Of a stretch of DNA of 64,000 nt, positions 53,772 through 62,847 are shown piece by piece. Position 1 is the first letter of the stretch. Each line of letters opens with the position of its first letter. The notes below the pieces were generated by a model that did no database searches, was not told the DNA's origin, and was given only the letters and a program-made list of their open reading frames with translations. Source of the stretch: Paraburkholderia edwinii (lineage in GTDB: Bacteria; Pseudomonadota; Gammaproteobacteria; Burkholderiales; Burkholderiaceae); assembly GCF_019428685.1 (NCBI RefSeq), contig NZ_CP080095.1:3720001-3784000 (forward strand), given 5' to 3'. Both the position numbers and the translations under genes were made by a program.

Positions 53772-55361
53772 CTAGCGAAGAGGATCGATGCGTGCGGAAC
53801 TGGGCAGTAAAGGAGCAACGTTCCAGGGCAACAGTTCGTCGATGCGGTTCGCCGGGTGATCAGCGATACGCTCGATGACGTAATGCAGGTAGGCTTCGGG
53901 ATCGACGCCATTCAGACGTGCGGACCCGATCAGGCTGTACATCGCGGCTGCGCGTTCACCGCCTGAGTCTGCTCCGGCAAATAAAAAATTCCGTCTCCCG
54001 ATTGCCACCCCGCGCAAGGCGCGCTCGGCGATCAGGTTATCGATCTCGGCCCGACCATCGCGGCAATAATAGACGAGCGCAGGCCAGCGATTCAACGAGT
54101 ACTGGATCGCTCTGGTGGTGTCCGATTTCGCAGACAGTGTGAGCAGCGTCGACTCGAACCACTGCTTCAGATCATCAAGCAACGGCACGGCTTGCGCCTG
54201 GCGGATTCGCTGTCGTTCTTCTGGCGGCTTGCCGCGAATGTGCTCTTCTATGCGATAGAGTGCGCCGATGCGCTCGAGTGCTTCGGTGGTGATCGCCGAG
54301 GGCCGCACAGCGTGCAGATCATGTAGCTTGCGACGTGCGTGCGCCATGCACGCTGCTTCGCGGATCTGACCATCGAGGTACAGGTCCGCATAACCGGCGA
54401 ACGCGTCTGCCTGGAGTATGCCCGCGAAGCCGGCAAGGTGACGTTGCGGATGTTCGCCGCGGCGATCCGGTGTATAGGCAAACCAGACTGCCGGGGCTTC
54501 GTTTGAACCACTGGACCGGTCATCGCGCACATACACCCAGAGCCTGCCAGTCTTCGTCCTGCCATTGCCCGGCGCGAGCACTGGTAATGGCGTATCGTCG
54601 GCATGCACCTTGGTGCCACCGAGCGCGTGACGGCGCACCGCGTCGACCAGCGGGTTCAGCAGCCATGTCAGACCGCCCAGCCAGTGCCCCATGGTGCCCG
54701 GCTCGATCTCGACGCCGTCGCGTGCATACATGACGGACTGCCGGTAGAACGGAATGTGGTACGCGAATTTCGATGTTGCGATGTGTGCAAGCAGAGCCGG
54801 ACCCGGCAGGCCGCGATCAATCGGTCGGCTCGGCGCTGCCGCCTGCACGATACGGTCGCAGCACGCACAGGCCAGCTTCGGGCGACGATGGCGGATGACG
54901 CGGAAATGGGCGCGCACGTATTCGAGCTGCTCCGATATGTCGTCACCCAGAGGCTTGAGCGTGCCACCGCAACCCGGGCAGTGCCCATCGCCCGGCAGAT
55001 GCACATGCTCCTCGCGCTCGAGATGATCGGGCAGTGGTTTGCGAGGGGCGCTCGCGCGACGTTGCGACGCCTTACCTGCGTGAGCCTGATCAGTCGCGCC
55101 TTCGTCGGCCTGCAGGTCCTCAAGCCGCAGTTCAAGCTGCTCGATCTGACGCTCCAGTTTCTCCGACTTGCGACCGAACTGCATGCGGCGCAGCTTTGCG
55201 ATCGTCAGCTTCAGATGTTCGATCTCGATTACGCGGGAGCTGAGTTGATCCTGTAACTCAACGACCCGCTGCGCGTTCGCATGAGCCGACGCCGCATGCG
55301 CGCGCACCAGCGCCTTGAGCGCATCAACGTCGTCGGGCAGGTCGGTATCGGTCTGATCCAT
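53772..55361 (-). CDS. tnpC: IS66 transposase TnpC (DDE), 529 aa
   Basis: The N-terminal leucine-zipper-like coil ([20 protein letters not shown], near 33-75) is followed by a zinc-finger region ([15 protein letters not shown]), then the catalytic core with [15 protein letters not shown] (Asp), [12 protein letters not shown] (Asp) and an insertion before ARRKLHDL. The C-terminal IS66 C domain is near [20 protein letters not shown]. Length is normal for the family. Confidence 0.96.
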   Translation of the reverse strand: MDQTDTDLPDDVDALKALVRAHAASAHANAQRVVELQDQLSSRVIEIEHLKLTIAKLRRMQFGRKSEKLERQIEQLELRLEDLQADEGATDQAHAGKASQRRASAPRKPLPDHLEREEHVHLPGDGHCPGCGGTLKPLGDDISEQLEYVRAHFRVIRHRRPKLACACCDRIVQAAAPSRPIDRGLPGPALLAHIATSKFAYHIPFYRQSVMYARDGVEIEPGTMGHWLGGLTWLLNPLVDAVRRHALGGTKVHADDTPLPVLAPGNGRTKTGRLWVYVRDDRSSGSNEAPAVWFAYTPDRRGEHPQRHLAGFAGILQADAFAGYADLYLDGQIREAACMAHARRKLHDLHAVRPSAITTEALERIGALYRIEEHIRGKPPEERQRIRQAQAVPLLDDLKQWFESTLLTLSAKSDTTRAIQYSLNRWPALVYYCRDGRAEIDNLIAERALRGVAIGRRNFLFAGADSGGERAAAMYSLIGSARLNGVDPEAYLHYVIERIADHPANRIDELLPWNVAPLLPSSARIDPLR

Positions 55362-55412
55362 CGCGACAGTTTACGATCATCTGCCGCACGCGAAGCACCG
55401 GGTAATAGACGT

Positions 55413-55784
55413 TTACAAAGCACTGCGCGGGCGTGCTGCATCGACTGGCTGACGCCACTCGAATCCCTCGAGCAGCAGCGAGAGTTGAGCGGTCGTGAGC
55501 GGCACGACGCCGGCGTCAGCGCGCGGCCATGCAAATCGCCCTTTCTCCAGGCGCTTTGCCAGAAGACACAGGCCGCCATCGCTCCAGTACAACGCCTTCA
55601 GCAGATCACCGCGACGGCCCCTGAAGATAAAAACATGGCCACCATATGGGTCACGCTCAAGCGCCGTCTGTACCTTTGCTGCAAGTGAATTGAAGCCACA
55701 GCGCATGTCGGTGACACCGGCGGCAATCCAGATGCGTGTGTTTGCAGGCAGGCCGACGCCCGAAGGTAGTCCCTGTGGGATCAC
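55413..55784 (-). CDS. tnpB: IS66 accessory protein TnpB, 123 aa
   Basis: RIWIAAGVTDMRCGFNSLAA, GGHVFIFRGRRGDLLKALYW, and DGGLCLLAKRLEKGRFAWP are the hallmark strings of IS66 Orf2/TnpB. Its ATG overlaps the tnpA stop by four bases, suggesting coupled translation. Confidence 0.96.
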   Translation of the reverse strand: MIPQGLPSGVGLPANTRIWIAAGVTDMRCGFNSLAAKVQTALERDPYGGHVFIFRGRRGDLLKALYWSDGGLCLLAKRLEKGRFAWPRADAGVVPLTTAQLSLLLEGFEWRQPVDAARPRSAL

Positions 55785-56221
55785 CGGAGAATCCGCTCGA
55801 GGACCAGACGCAGGGTCGCCGCATCGGGCACGCCTTCTATCCGGACAGACGTATTGCCGTGCTGAAGCTGGATGCTGCCGGCTGTGGCCCCGGCAGACGC
55901 CGGTGTGTCGGTCACATCCGACGCATGGCTGGCTGGTCTATCGGACTGGATATCGACAACGACAGGCAACATGGTCTGCATCTGTGTGTCTTCGACCAGC
56001 AGCCCCTGGGCGTGCAGTTTGCGCCAGGCCCAAACCTGATTGGCGTTCACATTGTTGTCGCGCGCGACCCGCGCAACCGAGGCACCCGGTTCAAACGTCT
56101 GCTCGACAACCGATCGCTTCCATTCCAATGGATGTCGTCGGTTCTCGCGCCTGGCGGGTAATTCGACTGTCTGAGGCACTGTGTCCATTCTCGCTGTTTG
56201 TGGACAGAGTCGGTCACTCAT
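55781..56221 (-). CDS. tnpA: IS66 accessory protein TnpA, 146 aa
   Basis: The helix-turn-helix region is RRHPLEWKRSVVEQTFEPGA then SVARVARDNNVNANQVWAWR. The C-terminal half (SIQLQHGNTSVRIEGVPDAA) leads to the LRLVLERIL end typical of this protein. A longer-than-minimal N-terminus (MSDRLCPQTARMDTVPQTVE) leaves open a start at Met12. Confidence 0.92.
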   Translation of the reverse strand: MSDRLCPQTARMDTVPQTVELPARRENRRHPLEWKRSVVEQTFEPGASVARVARDNNVNANQVWAWRKLHAQGLLVEDTQMQTMLPVVVDIQSDRPASHASDVTDTPASAGATAGSIQLQHGNTSVRIEGVPDAATLRLVLERILR

Positions 56222-56265
56222 GTCCGTCGCAGCCGATCATTGCATCTTCTACGCAAGGCGGGGAA

Positions 56266-56286
56266 CGGTACAAATCAGACGCTTAC
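56266..56286 (-). repeat. IS66 right terminal inverted repeat
   Basis: On the minus strand this end reads GTAAGCGTCTGATTTGTACC plus G, sharing GTAAGCG and GTACCG with the left end. Confidence 0.75.
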
Positions 56287-56639
56287 GCTCCGCCTTAGAT
56301 TCCGCATCAAGGTAAATCAATGAACGACATGACAACCGAACTGTGGATTGCACCGGCAAAACATGTCATCGGTCAACTGCAAACTGTATTTCGAAGCAGG
56401 AGCGGGGTTTATGTTCGCTTTGTGGCCTACACGGGCCGATCGCCATGAACCTTGACCTGCCAGCCCAATGCGGAGCAGGATCGGCATCGATCGCCTTCGA
56501 GGCCAAGGAGCGAGTTTCCCGAGACGCTTTTTCAGACCCTTCTATCTCGACGCCGACGGTGTTGCTTGACGAATTTGCTTAAAATAAACGATAAAACTTG
56601 CGTTAAATAGGACTTCCGACATAAACGCTATTCAGAAGA
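56287..56639. other. No clear gene
   Basis: Sequence between the IS66 end and the IS5 debris. Only short frames. Confidence 0.5.
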
Positions 56640-56915
56640 GCGCCAGAAAACCTGGTATAGAGCTTGATGATCGTGCGCCGCTCACGCGCATCCTGTTCGT
56701 CCCGCAGACGGGCCCGCGCTGGAATCTGCTGCCCCGTAAGATGAGCTGCGGCAGCGGCATGAGTTGCTGGCCGTCTGCGCGACTGGCAGGCCGCCGAGTT
56801 TGGGACAGCTGCACGAAGTACAGCTCGCAAAGCTACGCGGGCCGACTGGATTGACTGGCCCCGTGTTGTCGTCGATTGCGCCTCGATTCTCGCCGTGGGT
56901 GGAAGTCATGTATGT
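56640..56915 (+). pseudogene. IS5-family transposase debris
   Basis: Across several frames the plus strand reads RILFVPQTGPRWNLLPRKMS, CGSGMSCW, RLRDWQAAEF, LHEVQLAKL and RADWIDWPRVVVDCASILAV. Together these reconstruct the first third of an IS5-type transposase (LTGILFVL.TG..W..LP..MGCGSGMTCWRRLRDWQ). At least three frame breaks and no start or catalytic end. Confidence 0.7.
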
Positions 56916-56988
56916 TTAGCTATGTCCTTTTCTCCGTCGAAACAATGAAAAATTTCATCGAGAGTGAAGAACCCATTTGTTCATTTTA

Positions 56989-57468
56989 TTAAGGTTTTTT
57001 AATTCGGTATTTAGCAAGCACCTTTTGCGCGTCCGCGAGAAAGGTATCGGGATACAGCTCGAATACCTTTATAAAGGCCTTTGCAAAATCCTGAATTTCT
57101 CCTGTTGCATCTAACTCCCCGATAAGCAGGACAAACGCCTCTGCAGCCGCGATAGGTCCCACATGTGCCATTGAATCGAGCAAGAGAATGTATGGGTCGA
57201 TGAAAAGCCGCTCACCGCATATCGCGACGGCCGCGTCGAGAATGCCGGCGGATGCAGGCGAAAGCGGTGGCGAGGCAAACATCAGGCGCAATTGCGCCGC
57301 GAGCACGCCCTGCCCCTCGAATCGGCCGATGGCGTCCACATCACGTGCAAGTCGACGAATCGGTCGATCAGCAGCGTAGATATAAAGCTTGGCGCGCTCA
57401 GCTATCGCGCGCATCCGATGAGTGTCGGCGCGAATTTGATAATTCACCAAAATCCTCGAACGAGACAT
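56989..57468 (-). CDS. Hypothetical protein, 159 aa
   Basis: MSRSRILVNYQIRADTHRMR, RLARDVDAIGRFEGQGVLAA, then long Ala/Leu helices (GPIAAAEAFVLLIGELDATG, IQDFAKAFIKVFELYPD) and a basic end. Mostly helical and cytosolic. A start at Met19 is also possible. Slightly AT-rich surroundings (TTTTTTAATTCGG at the end) suggest different origin from the genes to its left. No family recognised. Confidence 0.6.
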   Translation of the reverse strand: MSRSRILVNYQIRADTHRMRAIAERAKLYIYAADRPIRRLARDVDAIGRFEGQGVLAAQLRLMFASPPLSPASAGILDAAVAICGERLFIDPYILLLDSMAHVGPIAAAEAFVLLIGELDATGEIQDFAKAFIKVFELYPDTFLADAQKVLAKYRIKKP

Positions 57469-57908
57469 CAGGCAATTTCCCGCGAACCGGACTTGACGGT
57501 CACTTGCGTTCGTGCCGTATCTCCCGATTTGCTATCATCCGTTTCGGACCAACCGTGCATCAAACTCGAGGTTGCGGTAGACAAGTTACCCGTTGACAGA
57601 TCCGGGTTGGCGCATACCGACAGCATCGAGTCGTTCCCAACTCGCGGAGGCCCGGCAGTGTTCGCACGCGGTTTAGAGATCGGCTGGCGTGCCTGGCGGA
57701 TTTGTGGCGAGTTCGATTCTCGAGGAGTCCAGCGGTTGGCTGGACTGCATACTGCAATTTCTTTCAGTACCCGTCCCCTTGCTCCACTGCCTTCTACAAA
57801 TTGAGCGTTCTCCGCGCAATTCACTGTTTGAGTGCGACCGATGCTTCGTCGAGGCCGCATTTGTCGCGTTTCTTGCACGGCCCCTGTATCACGCCCGTCG
57901 GAAAGACA
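57469..57908. other. No clear gene
   Basis: Frames at 57468-57878 (minus) and 57292-57804 (plus) lack recognisable features. Confidence 0.45.
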
Positions 57909-58319
57909 TCATTGGTGCTCATGCTGCAGAAGCACGGTCGGTGGAGCGCCTTTGTCTTTCACATAAAAGACGAGTAGTTTTGCGGGCTGCGTTGCACTGG
58001 CGTTGCGGCTAACAATGTGCAGATCTGTAGGGGATTCATAGAAGCTGCCACCAGCATTAACTGTCTGAGCAGCTTGCCCTTTCACTTGGGTGACGACGCT
58101 GCCTTCCAGTACGTACACAAAGAGATCAGCATTATGCCGATGCGGCTGCGAGACTTCGCCGGGAGTGAATTCGACGAGTTCCACCATGCCTTCCTTTCCG
58201 GGGAAGTCGGGAAGCTCTTTTACCATCAAAGTCGTTGCCTTTCCGGTCCCTGCATGAGCGCTGGTGAACGCCGCGGCGCTGCCAAGAACGAATGACAGAA
58301 AGAGTGCTGCCTTGTTCAT
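57909..58319 (-). CDS. Exported cupin-domain protein, 136 aa
   Basis: The signal peptide MNKAALFLSFVLGSAAAFTS ends near AHA. The cupin fold has motif 1 PHRHNADLFVYVLEGSVVTQ (His-x-His plus Glu of the usual metal site) and motif 2 GGSFYESPTDLHIVSRN with its His. Likely a small metal-binding periplasmic cupin; the substrate is unknown. Confidence 0.85.
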   Translation of the reverse strand: MNKAALFLSFVLGSAAAFTSAHAGTGKATTLMVKELPDFPGKEGMVELVEFTPGEVSQPHRHNADLFVYVLEGSVVTQVKGQAAQTVNAGGSFYESPTDLHIVSRNASATQPAKLLVFYVKDKGAPPTVLLQHEHQ

Positions 58320-59130
58320 GTTCGGATCCTTCGCTATGGAGCGGGCTGATCAACATGCTCAGCCCCCCGTAAAGGGTCCCACTCCTTTGTATGATTGCCT
58401 AGGGCCATGACCTCGATTTTAATCTGTACCATACGGTTTAAGCGGACACGAATGTCATTTAGCGGACCTTGGTATGCCATGGAAACTTCACAGTGGAATT
58501 GTCGGTTCCGTTGAGCCGGTAATTTCCGCCTACAGGGTGCCCGCTATACTGATTGAAGCGGCGTGTCCTGCACCGATGGTTCGCTCAGGCGCACCACTGT
58601 TCGATGACTATAGAGGCCGAGCGGCCAACTCATATCCTCGTTGCTGCGGCCCGCGACCATATGTCGTTTTGCTAGATGTCGCATGGCACACGTGGGCTCA
58701 TGTCAGGTGCACGAAAACCGGTAACCATAACCGCGTCGGTCACCACAGCCCAAGGAGTACGTAATTGACGACGACGGCGTCGCCAGAAGCCAAAAACAGA
58801 AGGGTGTCGCCCACCTGTTTCATTGCACTCTCAAGAATCCGAGATTTCCTGTTGCGATTTTTTAGACATTTTTCGTATTCCTAATTGTTTTTCAAGAGAT
58901 ATTCAATCAACGCAAAAGACCTCGATGTTAGTATCCCAGGATGTTTTGTCGACCTGCTTCATGCATTGGAGTAAAGGTCTGGCAATCCGGAGTTTTTGTG
59001 TCCACGCTAGTATACATGCGTGGAACCAGTGCATGTCACTCCATGACCTGGCGATTGTGCACCCGTGCTGCACAAATCTCGCGACGGTCAACGGCTTACG
59101 CGCTTTGCGCCCGTGATCATCTGGTATCGG
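58320..59130. other. About 800 bp without a recognisable gene
   Basis: Base composition is more AT-rich than the average of the window, particularly 58780-58940. I see no RNA gene or repeat. Confidence 0.5.
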
Positions 59131-60399
59131 TCAATTGATCAATTCTGGCAGGAGGAACGTATTCGGCGGCTTGCCCGTCGACAACCGACCGTATAGCTCG
59201 AAGAATGTGCTCGCGTGGAGGGCGCCGTGCATGTATGCGACGCGTACGTCATGCCAGACGCGGTTCATCGGTGCATTCCGGTTGATGAACGCGGTGCCTG
59301 ACGCACCCGCCAGCATGTCCACCGCTTCCCAGATCATCCTGCTCGCAAGGGCGGCGTCGCGCCAGAGTCGCGCGCGTTGCTGCACGCACATCCGCTCGGT
59401 GCCCGCCGCGCATTCGTCGAGCAGCCGGATCGAATTCCTGATGATTGATTCCGCGGCGTCGATCTTTGCTGTCGCTTCGCCGATCTGCAAGTGTGTGACA
59501 GTCGCCTCGCCCTGCTTTTCATAGTTAGTGAACGCGATGCCGCGCGTGCCTATCTTGTCCATGAAAAGCTCGACCGCCGCCTTCGCCATCCCAAGCAGCG
59601 GACAAACCAGGCGCGTGGCAAGCGCCGGCACCATTGGCATCCGGTAGATGGCTTCGCTACGCAAATGCACGGCAGCGTAGTCGTCTTGCAAAGTACGGCT
59701 CATCGATGAAATCCGCTCGTCGGGCACGAACACGTCCTTGACGCTCACGCTCGTGCTACCGCTGCCGCGCAGGCCAATCGTGTCCCAATCGTTTAGCAGG
59801 TTCACCTCGGAAACCGGAATCAGTGCGGCGCCGCGGCCTATCACCTCGCCCGCATCGTTGACGAGCGGAATTCCAAGCTGGTCCCACTGCGCATGATAGA
59901 CGCCGCTGTTGTACATCCACAGCCCGTCTTCGATCACGTAGCCGTCGGCGACACGCCGCGTTTTCGCCTTGCGCGGCGCGAGCGCACTGGCGGTGCGGAA
60001 ATTGGCGCCTTGCGCGAACACCTGGTCGGTCACGTGCTTCGGATACATCGCGGCCGACATCCAAGTGCCGGTGGAAATCAACCCCAGTGTCCACGCGGCC
60101 GAGCCGTCGCCGCGCCCGATCTCCATCAGCGCGTCAAGGAAAGTTTCAAGGGGTGATTGCAGGCCACCGTAGATCGCCGGCACCATCATGTCGAAGAGAC
60201 GCGCCTTTTGAAAATCCGCGATCGTCTCATCGGGAAGCTTCGACAACGCATCGGTTTGCGCCGCGCGCGAGCGCAGCGCGGGCACCAGAGCGGCGGCCGC
60301 GGCGACGACATCTTTGTCGCCACGGTCAACTAACAAGGTGGAATGCATCGCGCGCGCAGCGCCTGATGATTTCAGCATACCGCTCTTACTCATTTGCAT
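59131..60399 (-). CDS. Flavin-dependent monooxygenase of the acyl-CoA-dehydrogenase fold, 422 aa
   Basis: The start chosen is MQMSKSGMLKSSG (60399), with AGGGA just upstream. The acyl-CoA dehydrogenase-like N domain has LSKLPDETIADFQKARLFDM and MVPAIYGGLQSPLETFLDAL; the middle is GDGSAAWTLGLISTGTWMSA, and GLRGSGSTSVSVKDVFVPDE is typical of HsaA/DszC-type oxygenases (group D). The C-terminal helical domain ends ALHASTFFELYGRLSTGK. Such enzymes hydroxylate aromatic or related substrates with reduced flavin from a separate reductase, which is not seen here. The substrate is not known. Confidence 0.85.
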   Translation of the reverse strand: MQMSKSGMLKSSGAARAMHSTLLVDRGDKDVVAAAAALVPALRSRAAQTDALSKLPDETIADFQKARLFDMMVPAIYGGLQSPLETFLDALMEIGRGDGSAAWTLGLISTGTWMSAAMYPKHVTDQVFAQGANFRTASALAPRKAKTRRVADGYVIEDGLWMYNSGVYHAQWDQLGIPLVNDAGEVIGRGAALIPVSEVNLLNDWDTIGLRGSGSTSVSVKDVFVPDERISSMSRTLQDDYAAVHLRSEAIYRMPMVPALATRLVCPLLGMAKAAVELFMDKIGTRGIAFTNYEKQGEATVTHLQIGEATAKIDAAESIIRNSIRLLDECAAGTERMCVQQRARLWRDAALASRMIWEAVDMLAGASGTAFINRNAPMNRVWHDVRVAYMHGALHASTFFELYGRLSTGKPPNTFLLPELIN

Positions 60400-60721
60400 A
60401 TTCCCTGGTAAGGCCCCCCTTGCTCTCCTGAATCCGGAAAAGCTTGCATGGGGCAGGAGATCGCGGGGCGGCGCGGAGTCCTGAGGGGCGTCCATCCGCC
60501 GACTCAGACTAAACGCCCTACTAACACTAATATTCCGTGTTTCCGCGACCTGTTAAGCAGAGACGCCACTCTGCACAATTTGCGTTGCCGACGGGCCATT
60601 CATTATCGACGTTATGCCCGTAGACATTCCGGCAACGCGTACGCACTCGTCTGTATAACTATCGACATCCCCTCCCCCGTTTGCAACTACGCGAGAGATG
60701 CAAGGCATATCGCAGTGTGGC
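60400..60721. other. Intergenic, no gene seen
   Basis: Spacer between two minus-strand genes; no clear terminator found. Confidence 0.5.
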
Positions 60722-61756
60722 CTACTTTAGCGCCACAACCATCCAGTCCGATCCATTCAGATGTTCCACCTGTAAATCCCGAAAGCCGGCTTCATGCATC
60801 CATGACTGGCACTCGGCACCCGTGAAGTTGGAACCGTGCTCGGTTTCAATCATCATGTTTAGCGCTTGCAGCAGGCCAACCGTGTGGGTTCGACGATCGT
60901 CGTCAATCAAACTCTCGTACACGATAAGCGCGCCGCCTTGTGGAAGAACTTCATACGCTCGTCTGAGCAGCGTCTTTCTCGTATCAAGCGCCCAGTTATG
61001 GAGAATATGACCCATGATGAGCACATCTGCGCTTGGCATCGAATCGGCGAAGAAGTCGCCGGGCTGAAACGTGATCCGATCGGAAACGCCGTTTCTTGCA
61101 ACGTAGCGCTCGAACGCTCCGCGAACGGGCGGAAGATCAAAACCTACGCCGGAAAGATGCAAGTGCGTCAATGCGATCCGGACAGGAATCGCGCCTTGCG
61201 CGGTTCCTATATCGGCGAAACTCCGGTAATTCCGCCACGCAAACTTCGTCGCCAAAGCGATTGCGGTGCCCTGACTGTAGCCTGTCATCGCCGAGACAAA
61301 AGGTTCAACAAGCTCGGGGTTGCTATAGACCATATCGTAGATGGTCTTGCCGCTACGGGCCTCACTCTGAGGTTTGCCCGTTCTGAGACCTTCCGTCAGG
61401 GACGCCCAGAATCCGAACAGGCGGACACTGCACATTTCCAGAATGCCGCCGATATAGCCCGATTTGTTACGATCGAGAAAATGGTTGGTTTCGCGCGTAT
61501 TGGCGTATCTGCCTTCGTCTCTCTCCAAGAGACGAAGCGAAACCAACACGTCAAAAAAGTCACGCGCGCTTCGTTCGGAAATATTCAATCTCTGTCGCAG
61601 ATCCTCAGCATCGAGTGGCCCGTCCGACAAGGCCGTAAAGACGCCCAGTTCGACCGCGCTCAACAGGGACTTCGAGCTCCAGAAACCGAAGCCAAGCTGC
61701 CAGATGTGATCCATCGATAGAGTGGCCGGCTTGATACCTTCTGATGTCGACGACAT
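60722..61756 (-). CDS. SAM-dependent O-methyltransferase (COMT-like), 344 aa
   Basis: The start MSSTSEGIKPATLSMDHIWQ (61756) has GAGAG upstream; the longer frame to 61963 is not conserved-looking. The N-terminal dimerisation/winged-helix region (VFTALSDGPLDAEDLRQRLN) precedes a Rossmann core with FADIGTAQGAIPVRIAL (SAM loop), DRITFQPGDFFADSMPSADV, GHILHNWALDTRKTLLRRAY and GALIVYESLIDDD. The layout matches acetylserotonin/caffeate-type methyltransferases. The acceptor is unknown, possibly a phenolic or polyketide. Confidence 0.87.
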   Translation of the reverse strand: MSSTSEGIKPATLSMDHIWQLGFGFWSSKSLLSAVELGVFTALSDGPLDAEDLRQRLNISERSARDFFDVLVSLRLLERDEGRYANTRETNHFLDRNKSGYIGGILEMCSVRLFGFWASLTEGLRTGKPQSEARSGKTIYDMVYSNPELVEPFVSAMTGYSQGTAIALATKFAWRNYRSFADIGTAQGAIPVRIALTHLHLSGVGFDLPPVRGAFERYVARNGVSDRITFQPGDFFADSMPSADVLIMGHILHNWALDTRKTLLRRAYEVLPQGGALIVYESLIDDDRRTHTVGLLQALNMMIETEHGSNFTGAECQSWMHEAGFRDLQVEHLNGSDWMVVALK

Positions 61757-62847
61757 AGCATTCTCTCGTTGGTAATGGTGTCCTCGCCGATCGCTTACTG
61801 ACGACCCAAAGCTGGGAGGACGCCCGATCCACGGGCCCCTGCCCCTGTGTGCCACACAGCTATTAAATGAATTTGGTTTGCGCCGTCTCAGTGGTTTGTG
61901 CCGCTCAGGCATGAGATCAGCGAATCTTGAGGTTCGATAAGAAAAACCCGGGATATTTGTCAAACACCGACGACAATAGGCAATTAGTTCTGTCGCGCAG
62001 ATTTGAATGATCTTCTATGGATAGACGCTCTGCTGTCGCGACCGGTCCTACCTGTCATCAGGCCAAAGAAGGGACGACAGGGTTCCTTCAACATGTGGGA
62101 ATCGCTGCAAATACCGGTGCCAGCGGTGGTGACGCGGGTACCAATCGTATCTGCGATGTGAGTAAGTCACGTTCTTCATATTGACTGCTATCGTGCACAC
62201 CTAGCGCGAGTCGGTTAACTCGCCACGAGGTCGCGAGATGACTGTCCTTGCGCACTACACGATGACATGAAACTCCTTATCGGTTATCAAGATCTCCGAT
62301 CGTCACGGACACTCAAAACAGAGTTCTGTCTGAATCGCCGCGCGCAGATCCATCAGCGCAATCGGGCATTGAAATGAATCTCGGACCTTTTCCGATCATT
62401 GCTCCCTTGGTCGAATTGATCACGCAGAGCGATGCATCATTTCCATCCAGTAGGCGGCGGCCTTGGCTCCGGAGCAAAACACTCGCTCCACGCTGAGCCC
62501 AGCTTCTTCCTCCATAGAAATACGTAGCTCTCGACCACATGACCCTCCCTAAGATTCAACGAGCGCATATCCCAAGGACTGACAAGCCACGAATCATCCG
62601 AAGTGATTTGGATTGCGCGAGTTGTATGCGACGATTCGATCATATAGACGAGCACGCCCCTACGGTTGACTAGGAAAGGAACATGTTTTGATCGTAAGCA
62701 GCAAGCAAATTGCGCATAAGCACCGTCAACGATCGGTTATGGAATAGCGCCTCCCGATGCACGTTCTTCTTTCGACACTCGCGCACGACAACGAACATTG
62801 CCGTCCGTCGAGGCTCATCAACTCATGGATAAAAACGAGGTGAAGAC
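61757..62847. other. About 1.1 kb without a secure gene
   Basis: A minus frame at 62437-62655 (MIESSHTTRAIQITSDDSWL) has a natural-looking composition but no ribosome site and no family. The remainder shows nothing. The interval may hold the control region of the flanking divergent genes. Confidence 0.4.

Larger units (their letters stand above)
53717..56286 (-). mobile_element. IS66-type insertion sequence, complete
   Basis: 2570 bp with tnpA, tnpB and tnpC in order on the minus strand and imperfect terminal repeats at 53717-53737 and 56266-56286. The eight bases outside each end (CAGTTCCC, GCTCCGCC) differ, so no target duplication is visible. All three genes have open frames of normal length. 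Confidence 0.9.

Noticed and set aside
62437..62655. 72-codon minus-strand ORF MLVYMIESSHTTRAIQITSD
   Set aside because: Natural-looking composition, but no ribosome site, no family and no homologue in the window; not enough to call a gene.
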